Shown in pieces: positions 55,648 to 64,000 of a stretch of 64,000 nucleotides of DNA. Made by a program: the position numbers and the translations under genes. The notes beneath the pieces were generated by a model that was given only the letters and a program-made list of their open reading frames with translations, was not told the origin of the DNA and did not search any database. Source of the DNA: Massilimicrobiota sp. An134 (GTDB lineage: Bacteria > Bacillota_I > Bacilli_A > Erysipelotrichales > Coprobacillaceae). Position 1 is the stretch's first letter; every line of letters begins with the position of its first letter. The DNA lies in assembly GCF_002160815.1 (NCBI RefSeq), contig NZ_NFLH01000010.1, positions 1 to 64,000 of the forward strand, read 5' to 3'.

Positions 55648-56640
55648 TTACAATGTTTCACCTGTCACCGGAAATAATCCTACCACAACTCCCAGATTAA
55701 TTAAAGTCTGAATACCAATCATCGAAATAATTCCAATCATCAAAAAGCCACCAAATAGATCAGGTGCATTTTGACTCACCTTTAAAACCGTCTTAAATAG
55801 ACTGGTATATAATCCAATCACAATAATTCCCCCTATAAAGCCAAATTCTTCTGCTATAATCGCAAAAATAAAATCTGTCTGGGGTTCTGGTAAATAAAAA
55901 TGTTTTTGAATACTTTTATCAAATCCAACGCCTAATAATCCACCTGGTCCAATGGCATATAGAGCCTGTATAGCCTGAAAACCACTGCCTAATGGATCCT
56001 GGAATGGATTTAAAAAAGACAATATACGCTCCATACGATAAGGAGCAGATAAAATCATAATCACAATTCCAATGACTCCCAGTATTCCCAACCCCACAAA
56101 ATAACGAAAGGGAAATGGCGAAACAATCATCATCACAATGACACTACACGCCATAACAACACCACTCCCAAAATCTGGCTGTAACATAATCAGCAAAAAA
56201 CCTAGTCCCATCATAAGTAAAACTGGCAGGCTATATCTGATTTTTTTCATATGATAGTAATGCTTTTCCATATAAACCGCACTAAAAATAATAATACCAA
56301 TTTTAAACAACTCACTTGGCTGCAATGCAAAAATACCAAAATTAAACCAGCTGCGACTCCCACCTCTGACAACCCCTAAACCTGGTATTAAGACAAGAAT
56401 TAATAAAAGAAAACAGATGATTAAAATAAACTTATAATATTTTTTGTAAAGATGATAATCAATACGTGAAGTCACAAACATGGCTATAAAACCTAAAACA
56501 GCAAAAATCATTTGTCTTTTGATGTAATACAAAGCATCATCATATTTATAAAGTGCCCAAATATGAGAAGAACTATAAACACTTATTAATCCTATAATGA
56601 CAATGATGATTGTTAAAATCGTGATTTTTTTTGTTTTCAT
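55648..56640 (-). pseudogene. ftsW: ftsW truncated by the conjugative element
   Basis: A 330-aa SEDS-family protein with the FtsW/SpoVE features: GGSRSWFNFGIFALQPSELFK pattern (residues about 93-113), LQPDFGSG, the SPF and FLNPFQDP region, and YLPEPQTDFIFAIIAEEFG containing the catalytic Asp. The reading frame ends at LFPVTGETL, exactly where family members continue with a LPFxSYGG motif and two more membrane helices (about 40-60 residues). The stop codon is therefore created by foreign sequence. SEDS glycosyltransferase FtsW is normally essential for septal wall synthesis. GGAGGTG precedes the start. Confidence 0.85.
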
Positions 56641-56675
56641 GGTGGCACCTCCATCATTTTACTATATGAAAAAAA

Positions 56676-56709
56676 GACAAAAAAAGAAGATACATCTTCG
56701 CATCTTCTT
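56676..56709 (-). terminator. Terminator between the MATE gene and ftsW
   Basis: AAGAAGAT/ATCTTCTT arms (56684-56691 and 56702-56709) with a 10-base loop and, on the minus strand, a long U-rich run. It closes the MATE transcript and would force ftsW to depend on read-through from upstream. Confidence 0.75.
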
Positions 56710-56722
56710 ATCTATAGATTTT

Positions 56723-58047
56723 TCATTGTGTTGATAAATGGCGTGTATATTTAATCATTGATACACCAGCATAAATAGCCACAATGATTTCTGTCAATAC
56801 CATAGCTAACCATAAAGCATTAGGATTTATAAGTGACAGAATGAAAATCAAGACTCCACTGATGACCAATCCTCTAGAAACTGAAACAATAAAGGCACTT
56901 CTTGGTTTTAATATAGCCTGAAAATAATATGTTGAAAAAATATGAAAAGGCAATAAAAGGAATGATAAACCATAACATCTTATAACCCAAGGAGCTATTT
57001 TCATAATTTCAGGTGTTGGCGTCATAAAAATACAAACAAATAGCATTGGCGCAAATAAAGACAATGCTGTCCATAAAAGGCTAAAAAATGCAACACTCAT
57101 AAGTGCATATTTTAAAACTTCCTGAATACGTTGAGGTTGATGAGCACCAAAATTAACAGAAATAATAGGTTGTGCTGCCTGTCCCACACTATAGGCACAA
57201 CATTGCACAAAAGTTGAAACATTCACAATAATACCATATACAGATAAAGCATTTGTTCCCAAATATTTCATAATCTGACGATTAAATAAGATTGTTAAAA
57301 TTCCCATAGCCACATCAATAAAAAATGTTGAAAAACCAGTCACTGTTATTTGAGACAATCTAGCCATAAAATGTTTTGGTCTGACTAATTTTAAGGTATT
57401 GCTCTTTTTTAAAAAATGAGTGAGCATAACAAGTGTCGAAATGACTGCTCCAATAGCAGTCGCCAAACCTGCACCATAAATTCCCATATCAAACACAAAT
57501 ACAAAAACATAATCTCCAAAAATATTGAATATTCCACCAGAAAGGACACCCGCCGTTGCAAGAGCCGGATCATTGTCATTACGTAAATACGCTGCTAACA
57601 TCTGATTAAACAAAAAGCATGGCACAACGAATTGAATCGGTTTGAGATAACTTAAACCAAGTGGAAGTAAATTTTTTTCAGCTCCAAAAATGTTAATAAC
57701 GGCTGATCAAAAACAACAATAACAAACCATGATAGTAAAGCTAATAATATAGAGCCTATCACTGAAACAGTAAAAAATTCCCCTGCTTCATCATCTTTTT
57801 GAGATCCCTGTCCTTTAATTGTACTAAAAATAACTGCTCCACCTATTCCCATTAACAAGCCAAGGCTATAAATAATATTCCATATTGGAGCAACGACCGC
57901 CAAAGCAGCTGTTCCATCAGGACCTTGATATTGTCCAACCATGGCCATATCTACAATCGAATAAATAGAAGTGACTAATGCGCTTCCAAAAGCAGCAGCC
58001 AAATATTTAAAATATATTGGTCTTATCTTTCCGTGAATAAAATCCAT
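56723..58047 (-). pseudogene. MATE-family efflux transporter with a one-base frameshift
   Basis: N-terminal part to 57652 (start MDFIHGKIRPIYFKY at 58047 with GGAGG seven bases upstream), then the rest 57625-56723 in another phase. Restoring one T in the five-T run (57686-57690) rejoins QPLLTF to GAEKNLLPLGLSYLKPIQF and MPCFLFNQMLAAYLRNDNDP, giving a 440-aa MATE protein with twelve membrane segments. MepA-type MATE pumps export organic cations with sodium or proton. A homopolymer slip suggests phase variation, decay or a sequencing error. Confidence 0.8.
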
Positions 58048-58071
58048 ATAATCCTCCTTTTTTGTAAAAAT

Positions 58072-58175
58072 AAAAAACTGGATAAGAAACAGGTATTTCA
58101 ACCTGTAGCCTTATCCAGCTCACCATTTCTCATGAATGGCTCACCCTCCGAGCAAGCACTCACATTTAATCACAT
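58072..58175 (-). promoter_or_regulatory. Candidate guanidine-IV (mepA) riboswitch with terminator
   Basis: The minus-strand leader of the MATE gene has conserved-looking elements (GCTTGCTCGGAGGGTGAGCC, then CCATT-CATGAG-AAATGG and GTGAGC) followed by a strong intrinsic terminator, CTGGATAAG-GCTACAGGT-TGAAAT-ACCTGTTT-CTTATCCAG with UUUUUUAUUUUU, 25 bases before the ribosome binding site. Riboswitch-controlled MATE genes of Clostridia carry the mepA motif, which senses guanidinium by antitermination. The class is proposed from gene context and recall, not from a covariance match; the attenuator itself is clear. Confidence 0.6.
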
Positions 58176-58232
58176 ATTTTTCATACGTCAAGTCATAGTC
58201 ACAATGATTTTGACTTTTATAAACTCCTTTGA

Positions 58233-59579
58233 CTATGAATTCCATTCATTAATAATCTGTTTAAAAACTCTTCCTCTTTCTTCATATCCACTAAATTCAT
58301 CATATGAACTTGTTGAAGGGGATAATAATACAACATCTCCTTCATGAGCAATTTCCTTTGCTTTCATCACAGCATCTTTCATATGTTCAACAACAATTGT
58401 ATTGTCTATATACATTTCTCTAGCAAATCTTTCCTTTGCCTCACCAAAACAAATAAGCGTTGAGATCTTTGAAGCATAAGATGACATCTCTGTTAAATCC
58501 AGACCTTTTTCATGACCACCCATTAATAATATAACCGGCTGTTTAAAAGCTTTTAAAGCAATAATTGCTGCATCTGTATTTGTCGCTTTAGAATCATTAT
58601 AATATTTAACACCGTGATATTCTCTTACAAATTCTATACGGTGTTCTACTCCCTGAAAAGAAGCCAAAGTATCATGAATATCTGATAAAGACACATGACT
58701 TAATGCACAGGCAATAATGGCAATCATCATATTTTGAATATTATGATCACCTACTATTTTTATTTCATCCAAATCAATAACATGATTTCCTTTATAATAA
58801 ATCGCTTGATTTTGAATCATACAATCAGCTGGTTTAGTTAAAGAAAAAGTCACTCTTTGAGCCAAAACAGGATATTTTCTTAAATAACTCTGCAAGATTT
58901 CATCATCCAAATTTTCAATAAAATAATCTTGCTTATCTTGATTCATATAAATACGTGTTTTAGAAGCATAATATTCATCCAGTGAAGCCATATAATCCAA
59001 ATGATCTGGAGTCAGATTTATAATTGTAGAAATATGTGGATGAAACTTTTCAATATCTAATAATTGAAAATTAGACATTTCTAAAACCACATCATACCCA
59101 TCACGATGAAGCAAATCATTGTCTAGAACACAAGAGGAATAAGGTATACCCACATTACCTGCCAAACAAGACAAATGATGGGCATGTTTTAAAATCTCAT
59201 CAATTAATGTCACTGTTGTTGTTTTCCCATTTGTTCCTGTAATAGCAATATAATTTTGCATTTTAGCAACTTGATAAGCCAGTTCAATTTCAGTATAAAC
59301 TGGAATTCCTCTTTCTTTCAACCTTAAAACAAATGGTTTATGATAATTAATTCCTGGATTTTTCACAACAAAGTCAAAATCTCTTTCAAACAGTTCTTGT
59401 GGATGTCCTCCTGTAATCATCTCGATACCACGATGCACATATTCATCATAACAAGCAATCTTTTCACGACTAGCATATTCATTCACTGTGATAGTTGCAT
59501 GTAATGCAGTCAATAATTCGACTGCTGCTTGACCACTTTTAGCCAATCCTAAAACTAAAACTTTTTTCCCGTTCAACAT
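58233..59579 (-). CDS. murD: UDP-N-acetylmuramoyl-L-alanine:D-glutamate ligase MurD
   Basis: A 448-aa Mur ligase. The ATP-binding loop is ITGTNGKTTTVTLI (residues about 113-126), with the N-terminal UDP-binding start VLVLGLAKSGQAA, HPHISTIINLTPDHLDY in the central domain and the C-terminal GVEHRIEFV, YNDSKATNTDA and LLMGGHEKG segments. It adds D-glutamate to UDP-MurNAc-L-Ala in the cytoplasm. It lies one base after mraY in the same transcript, the usual dcw order. Confidence 0.97.
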   Translation of the reverse strand: MLNGKKVLVLGLAKSGQAAVELLTALHATITVNEYASREKIACYDEYVHRGIEMITGGHPQELFERDFDFVVKNPGINYHKPFVLRLKERGIPVYTEIELAYQVAKMQNYIAITGTNGKTTTVTLIDEILKHAHHLSCLAGNVGIPYSSCVLDNDLLHRDGYDVVLEMSNFQLLDIEKFHPHISTIINLTPDHLDYMASLDEYYASKTRIYMNQDKQDYFIENLDDEILQSYLRKYPVLAQRVTFSLTKPADCMIQNQAIYYKGNHVIDLDEIKIVGDHNIQNMMIAIIACALSHVSLSDIHDTLASFQGVEHRIEFVREYHGVKYYNDSKATNTDAAIIALKAFKQPVILLMGGHEKGLDLTEMSSYASKISTLICFGEAKERFAREMYIDNTIVVEHMKDAVMKAKEIAHEGDVVLLSPSTSSYDEFSGYEERGRVFKQIINEWNS

Positions 59580-59580
59580 A

Positions 59581-60564
59581 TTACATAACTCCTAAAACAA
59601 TCCCAATAATTCCACAAATAAAACCTAAAAACCAAAATGAAATAACAACTTGTTGTTCACTCCATCCAAGCATTTCAAAATGATGGTGAATAGGTGCCAT
59701 CTTAAACACACGTTTGCCTCTTGTTTTGAAAGATACAACCTGAATAATCACTGATAAAGTTTCAATCAAGAAAACACCACCAATTAAAATAAACAGAAGT
59801 TCCTGACGTGTTAATACAGCCAAAGCTGCTAAAAATCCACCTAAAGCTAATGAACCAGTATCTCCCATAAAAATACGTGCAGGATGATAATTAAAACACA
59901 TAAATCCTAGTAATGTTCCCACCACTGCCATAGCATAGATGGCAATGTCATAATCTTTATTCATAATCGCAAAAATAACAAAAACAGAAATCGCAATCAT
60001 CGAAAGTCCTGTTGCTAGACCATCTAATCCATCTGTTAAATTCACCGCATTGCTGCCTGCTGTAAACATAAAATATACCAAAATAGGATATAACCATCCA
60101 ATATCAATTTCTATATGTAATAAAGGGATAGAAATTGCAGTATCAAATCCAGGTATAAAAAACTTAGCTAAAATATAAAAAGCAATGGCCACAACTGATT
60201 GTAATGTATATTTATATAAAGGTTTCAATCCATCATTTGTCTTTCTGACAACAATTAAATAATCATCAATAAATCCAACCAATCCAAAACCTACAAAAGA
60301 AAAAGTTAAAAGATGTATATAAGGATTATTTAACGAAGTGAAATTCAAAATATAAACCACAACTACAGCACATAAGATAAAGACAATTCCACCCATTGTT
60401 GGTGTACCACCTTTTGCTTTATGCGACTGTAAACCTTCTTCTCTTTCTACCTGTCCAAATTTTAATTTTTTTAAATACTGAATCGCTTTTGGCATAACAG
60501 CCAACACCAAAATAAATCCCACTAAAAAGTTCAAAACAATTCTTAAAAAGACCATATTAAACAT
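59581..60564 (-). CDS. mraY: Phospho-MurNAc-pentapeptide translocase MraY
   Basis: A 327-aa polytopic enzyme with the MraY hallmarks: GTPTMGGIVFI (residues about 52-62), FIDDYLIV with catalytic Asp pair, NAVNLTDGLDGLA and the histidine-rich MAPIHHHFEMLGW loop. It attaches phospho-MurNAc-pentapeptide to undecaprenyl phosphate, making lipid I. The first gene of the local dcw operon; a promoter is visible at 60599-60627. ATG at 60564 or the Met four codons on (MVFLRI) could both serve. Confidence 0.97.
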   Translation of the reverse strand: MFNMVFLRIVLNFLVGFILVLAVMPKAIQYLKKLKFGQVEREEGLQSHKAKGGTPTMGGIVFILCAVVVVYILNFTSLNNPYIHLLTFSFVGFGLVGFIDDYLIVVRKTNDGLKPLYKYTLQSVVAIAFYILAKFFIPGFDTAISIPLLHIEIDIGWLYPILVYFMFTAGSNAVNLTDGLDGLATGLSMIAISVFVIFAIMNKDYDIAIYAMAVVGTLLGFMCFNYHPARIFMGDTGSLALGGFLAALAVLTRQELLFILIGGVFLIETLSVIIQVVSFKTRGKRVFKMAPIHHHFEMLGWSEQQVVISFWFLGFICGIIGIVLGVM

Positions 60565-60598
60565 AATAAGACTCCTTTACCACTTTTATCTTTTTTAC

Positions 60599-60627
60599 AA
60601 TATATCATATTTTCCACACAATAACAA
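60599..60627 (-). promoter_or_regulatory. Promoter of the mraY-murD operon
   Basis: On the minus strand TTGTTA (60622-60627) and TATATT (60599-60604) are separated by 17 bases, about 35 bases upstream of the mraY start. Near-consensus sigma-A boxes. Confidence 0.6.
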
Positions 60628-60744
60628 CAATCAAAAAAGTCCTCTCTATTTATAATTATCAATATTTATCGACATAATATTTTTTTATTATTTTCTTTAT
60701 CTTCAAACCATTTTCTATATAATGTTGACTAGGAGTGAGAGAAA

Positions 60745-62211
60745 ATGAAAAAAGCATTTAGTAATGAATTATATGTAGAACTACAATCTAAACACATTCA
60801 AGAAAGAATTGCTCAATTCGACAATAAATTATATCTAGAATTTGGGGGAAAACTTTTCGATGATACACATGCTTCTCGTGTTTTACCTGGTTTTGAACCC
60901 GACAGCAAGTTAAAGATGTTATTAACTTTAAAAGATAAAGTAGAAGTGATTATCGCTGTTTGTGCTAGAGACTTAGAAAGACATAAAATGCGAAGAGATT
61001 TAGGTATTTCATATGATGATGAAGTTATTCGATTAATTAATGAATATGAAAACGTTGGATTATATGTAGGAAGTGTCACAATTACACAGTACCAGCATCA
61101 AAATTCTGCCGATACTTTTAAAACAAAGCTAGAAAAACGTGGCATTAAAGTTTTTATGCAATATCCTATCGAAAATTATCCTCATAATGTTGATCATATT
61201 ATTTCACCAGAAGGATTTGGTAAAAATGATTATATTATCACGACAAAGCCATTAGTTGTTGTAACTGCTCCAGGTCCTGGTTCAGGAAAAATGGCAACAT
61301 GTCTATCTCAGCTTTATCATGAACATCTTCATGGCATTCGTGCTGGATATGCAAAATTTGAAACTTTCCCAATTTGGAACTTACCATTAAAACATCCTGT
61401 TAACCTTGCTTACGAAGCAGCAACCATTGATTTGAATGATGTCAATATGATTGATCCTTTCCATCTTGAAAAATATGGAGAAACAACTGTCAACTATAAT
61501 CGTGATATTGAAATTTTCCCTGTATTAAATACAATGTTTAAGAAAATTTTTGGAGAATCACCATATGCTTCTCCTACTGACATGGGAGTCAACATGGCTG
61601 GTTATGCAATTATTGATAATGAAGCCGCTAAAGATGCTAGCTGTCGTGAAATTGTACGTCGTTATTATCATGCGCAAGTTGATTATTTAATGGGTAAAAT
61701 CAATGATCAGTCTTTAGAAAAAATGCAGATGTTATTATCTCAGGCAGGTGTCGATGCGAAAAACCGTAAATGTGCCATTGTAGCTAGAGAAGTAGCACAA
61801 ACACGCCAAGGTCCTGTCTGTGCAATAGAATTAAATGATGGTCATTTAATCAGTGGGAAAACATCATCATTATTACGTGCTTCCAGTGCAGCTATGTTAA
61901 ATGCATTAAAATATCTGGCTGGTATTGAACAAGATATTGAATTAATTTCACCAACGATGTTACATTCTATTCTATCTTTAAAAAATGACTATTTAAATAT
62001 GAAAACACCATTATTGGATATTGATGAAGTCTTACTGACATTAACAATTGCTTCAGCTCAAGATCAAAATGCAAAAAAATGTCTGGAAGCTCTTCCTTTA
62101 TTAAAGGATTGTGAAATTCATTCAACTGTCATTTTAAGTAATAAAGATACAGAAACATTAAGAAAACTCAAAATGAACTTAACTTGTGATCCTAAGCATG
62201 CCAGTGCTTAG
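60745..62211 (+). CDS. DUF1846 family protein
   Basis: A 488-aa cytoplasmic protein of the DUF1846 family: HASRVLPGFEPDSK, VCARDLERHKMRRDLGI, VVVTAPGPGSGKMATCLSQLYHE (residues about 172-194, a P-loop-like stretch), KFETFPIWNLPL, and PTDMGVNMAG. Structure-based work has linked the family to nucleotide or acetyl-transfer chemistry, but the reaction is unknown. Full length. GGAGTGAG lies ten bases upstream and TATAAT at 60718-60723 may be its -10. It is divergent from mraY. Confidence 0.9.
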   Translation: MKKAFSNELYVELQSKHIQERIAQFDNKLYLEFGGKLFDDTHASRVLPGFEPDSKLKMLLTLKDKVEVIIAVCARDLERHKMRRDLGISYDDEVIRLINEYENVGLYVGSVTITQYQHQNSADTFKTKLEKRGIKVFMQYPIENYPHNVDHIISPEGFGKNDYIITTKPLVVVTAPGPGSGKMATCLSQLYHEHLHGIRAGYAKFETFPIWNLPLKHPVNLAYEAATIDLNDVNMIDPFHLEKYGETTVNYNRDIEIFPVLNTMFKKIFGESPYASPTDMGVNMAGYAIIDNEAAKDASCREIVRRYYHAQVDYLMGKINDQSLEKMQMLLSQAGVDAKNRKCAIVAREVAQTRQGPVCAIELNDGHLISGKTSSLLRASSAAMLNALKYLAGIEQDIELISPTMLHSILSLKNDYLNMKTPLLDIDEVLLTLTIASAQDQNAKKCLEALPLLKDCEIHSTVILSNKDTETLRKLKMNLTCDPKHASA

Positions 62212-62220
62212 GATTTTTTT
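62189..62220 (+). terminator. Terminator of the DUF1846 gene
   Basis: Perfect 10-bp arms ATCCTAAGCA/TGCTTAGGAT (62189-62198 and 62205-62214) with a six-base loop and a run of seven U. The stem overlaps the end of the coding region. Confidence 0.9.
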
Positions 62221-62228
62221 ATAGAAAA

Positions 62229-62252
62229 AGAACCTATTTTTTTAGGTTCATT
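62229..62252 (-). terminator. Terminator of the DUF3783-LCP operon
   Basis: AACCTA/TAGGTT arms around six A on the minus strand, followed by CUUUUUC. Overlaps the stop of the DUF3783 gene. Confidence 0.65.
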
Positions 62253-62620
62253 TGCATCATTTGCTGATATTCACTAGCTACACTTTGATAAAGTCTGGCA
62301 AATGTATAATCAACATTATATTGTGTTAAAACAGCTTTATAAGGAATATGTGGTATTCCTTTCATTCTAAACAATTGTAATAATAAATCTAATTGTTCAT
62401 CTTTATTTAAAGCAAAGAAAACAAAAGGTTGATCCATAGATGAAGAAGGCAGCATCTGTTCCTGATATGTATAACCATCCATATTTAATAAATAACCCAT
62501 TTTCTGATATAGATGCTGTATAGAAATATCTCTTACATCAATATCTAATTCATTTGCTATTTCTTTTATCTTTCCTTTGATATCATCACTTAAACGATAT
62601 ATTAAAATTGTATCTTTCAT
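62234..62620 (-). CDS. DUF3783 domain protein
   Basis: A 128-aa protein. The C-terminal part FFALNKDEQLDLLLQLFRMKGIPHIPYKAVLTQYN (positions about 67-101) is the DUF3783 signature, centred on GIPHIPYKAVLT. Small cytoplasmic protein of unknown function, conserved in Firmicutes. It follows the LCP gene by 12 bases and is probably cotranscribed. Confidence 0.8.
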   Translation of the reverse strand: MKDTILIYRLSDDIKGKIKEIANELDIDVRDISIQHLYQKMGYLLNMDGYTYQEQMLPSSSMDQPFVFFALNKDEQLDLLLQLFRMKGIPHIPYKAVLTQYNVDYTFARLYQSVASEYQQMMQMNLKK

Positions 62621-62632
62621 AATAATCCTTTC

Positions 62633-64000
62633 TTATTGTTCCAAATCGCCTAATTCTGTTTCAATTTTTTCATTATCCATGAATTGATCAATATATTCAC
62701 ATGCCTGTGTAATAGACAACTCATTAGGAATAATGACAGATGCATTCATTCCCACTGAATAACATGGCATAGAAGCACTATCACCTATAATCTGATAAGA
62801 CTGAATATCCCAATTTGGCATTTGAGATAACTGCATTTGAACAAGCGCATTCATTTCGTCACTTGGCATATTGGTTTCAATACTTTGACTGATTGTATCC
62901 AAAACTTGTGAAAAAGATGTTAATATTGCTGGTGAGCAAACTTTTTTTACAATAGCCGAAATCATGCGTTGCTGGTTTCTTCCTCTTGCAAAATCTCCAT
63001 CAACAAATGATTTTCTTTCTCTTACAAAAGCCAATGCCTCCTTGGCATTCAGATGATTTTCTCCTTCTTGAATCTGATAGCCACCAATCTTGGTTGTAAA
63101 TTCTTCTGGAGAATGAACTGTCACACCACCCAATGCATCTACAATATCCATAAATGAAGTAAAATTCATACGCACATAATAATTAATATCCTGATCAACC
63201 ATATCTGTTAAAGTATCAATACTTTCCTGTAATCCATACATTCCTGTATGCGTAAATTTATCATATTCACCATTTCGATGTAATGGATAATAAATATCAC
63301 GGGGAATACTAATCAATAATATTTGCTTGGTTGTAGGATTAATACCTACCAGCATATTCACATCACTACGTGATACAGCCGTTAAATCTCCATATTCATC
63401 ATTACCACTAATATAAACCAAAAATGGTTTTTCAGTCACATCAACACTTTTCGCATTCACCGCAGCTTCATCACGTTTAACCTGAAAAATAACACGTGTA
63501 TCATCAGAAAAGCTTTCTTTTTCCTGCTCAACCAAGCTTCTAAAAGCTTCATCTAAAATAATAGCGTCAACATCTTTCTGATATAATTTGGTAACCAGCT
63601 GATGAAAATCAGATGAATCATCTAAAGAAATCTGTCCCACTTCTTTTTCTATTTGCGATACCGTATAATCCATTGTTGATTCATCCACATAAGAAACATG
63701 TGAAAGTAAATGTTCAGGTAGCTGATATTCATTCTTAATTGGTGAGTCTTTTAAAACAATAACAGAAATAGCACGTGTCTGAAACTGTTCATCACCAAGC
63801 AAATCAACGACTTGCCCTGTTCTATAAACATAAAATGAAGCAACAACCATCAAACAACTTAAAACAAGGCTCAAAAACTGCGTCAATAAAGAACGTTTAC
63901 TTCCCTGTTTTTTATAGAAAATCAAGAAATATTCTCCCACCATCAAAGCAATGAGAATAATTCCAACTATCATCATATATTTCATTGGTACAAAACGAAT
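62633..64000 (-). CDS. LytR-CpsA-Psr (LCP) family cell-wall polymer ligase, 5' end beyond the window
   Basis: At least 450 aa. N-terminal membrane segments (IVGIILIALMVGEYFLI and FLSLVLSCLMVVASFYVY), then an accessory region and the LCP catalytic domain with SRSDVNMLVGINP, ISIPRDIYYPL (conserved Arg), HTGMYGLQESIDTL, MDIVDALGGV and FVRERKSFVDGDFARGRNQQ. LCP enzymes attach teichoic acids or capsule to peptidoglycan. The frame stays open from Met at 63985 to the edge (codons I R F V P), and related LCP proteins have a further membrane helix before a similar PMKY, so the true start is probably outside. Confidence 0.92.
   Translation of the reverse strand: MRFVPMKYMMIVGIILIALMVGEYFLIFYKKQGSKRSLLTQFLSLVLSCLMVVASFYVYRTGQVVDLLGDEQFQTRAISVIVLKDSPIKNEYQLPEHLLSHVSYVDESTMDYTVSQIEKEVGQISLDDSSDFHQLVTKLYQKDVDAIILDEAFRSLVEQEKESFSDDTRVIFQVKRDEAAVNAKSVDVTEKPFLVYISGNDEYGDLTAVSRSDVNMLVGINPTTKQILLISIPRDIYYPLHRNGEYDKFTHTGMYGLQESIDTLTDMVDQDINYYVRMNFTSFMDIVDALGGVTVHSPEEFTTKIGGYQIQEGENHLNAKEALAFVRERKSFVDGDFARGRNQQRMISAIVKKVCSPAILTSFSQVLDTISQSIETNMPSDEMNALVQMQLSQMPNWDIQSYQIIGDSASMPCYSVGMNASVIIPNELSITQACEYIDQFMDNEKIETELGDLEQ

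Noticed and set aside
58072-58175. T-box leader as an explanation for the MATE leader
   Set aside because: The T-box core (AGGGTGGNACCGCG) is absent, and the downstream gene is an exporter, not an amino-acid or tRNA-synthetase gene.
1-64000. CRISPR array, tRNA or rRNA genes
   Set aside because: Reading both strands by eye I saw no regularly spaced repeats and no tRNA-like or rRNA-like segments. A covariance search would be needed to exclude a short tRNA.

Overview
The window comes from a low-GC, Gram-positive gut-type Firmicute. The mix of genes (dcw genes with short AT-rich spacers, a DUF1846 protein, a DUF3783 protein, an LCP protein, Cna-B/VaFE surface proteins, an agr system, a Tn1549-type conjugative element) fits the Erysipelotrichia/Coprobacillaceae best, but species is not decided by what is visible. 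No rRNA, tRNA or CRISPR array was recognised.

Left accessory region (1-16.8 kb). A complete agr-type peptide quorum-sensing system occupies 579-4193: two Xre-type regulators, agrB, a LytTR response regulator (agrA-like) and a GHKL sensor kinase (agrC-like) on the plus strand, with the pheromone precursor agrD encoded divergently on the minus strand (50 aa, predicted five-residue ring C-N-I-V-F). Then comes a graveyard of insertion sequences: a decayed IS21-type element (4332-8382) with an apparently intact IS66 element nested in it, a truncated IS1182-type transposase (10201-11160), and a second, ~550-bp IS21 relic (16088-16638). Between them lie several small exported proteins, a lipoprotein plus an FtsQ/DivIB-like division protein, a VanZ-like membrane protein and a fossil CHAP domain.

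Integrative conjugative element (about 16.8-55.65 kb, minus strand). The order from right to left is: a methyltransferase-like protein, a DprA-like protein, ParA, ParB, a small membrane protein, a thioester/Cna-B surface adhesin, three element proteins of which two are tandem paralogues and one has an LPD28-like domain, a cargo pair (Hanks-type kinase and membrane-anchored Schlafen AlbA_2 protein), a 2726-aa helicase/methylase-like protein, a toprim primase, DUF4238, small PcfM-like proteins, a candidate oriT, MobC, relaxase, a broken DUF3800 gene, PcfB, an ArdC-like protein, VirD4, a VirB2-like protein, VirB6, a DNA polymerase Y/YolD pair, PrgI, VirB4, a DUF6674-like protein and a lysozyme-CHAP peptidoglycan hydrolase. 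No integrase is visible, so the left end of the element lies outside the window or is unrecognised.

Chromosomal region (55.65-64 kb). The element abuts the dcw cluster (mraY-murD-MATE-ftsW). ftsW stops immediately after its conserved PVTG segment, which places the right end of the element inside ftsW and removes its last membrane segments. A self-contained module (candidate guanidine-IV/mepA riboswitch, frameshifted MATE transporter gene, terminator) is inserted between murD and ftsW. Divergent from mraY is a DUF1846 gene, followed by convergent DUF3783 and LCP-family cell-wall ligase genes, the last running off the right edge.

The genes most worth follow-up are the divergent-agrD quorum-sensing system, the kinase/AlbA_2 cargo pair, the disruption of ftsW, the structured RNA upstream of pcfB, and the riboswitch-controlled, frameshifted MATE gene.
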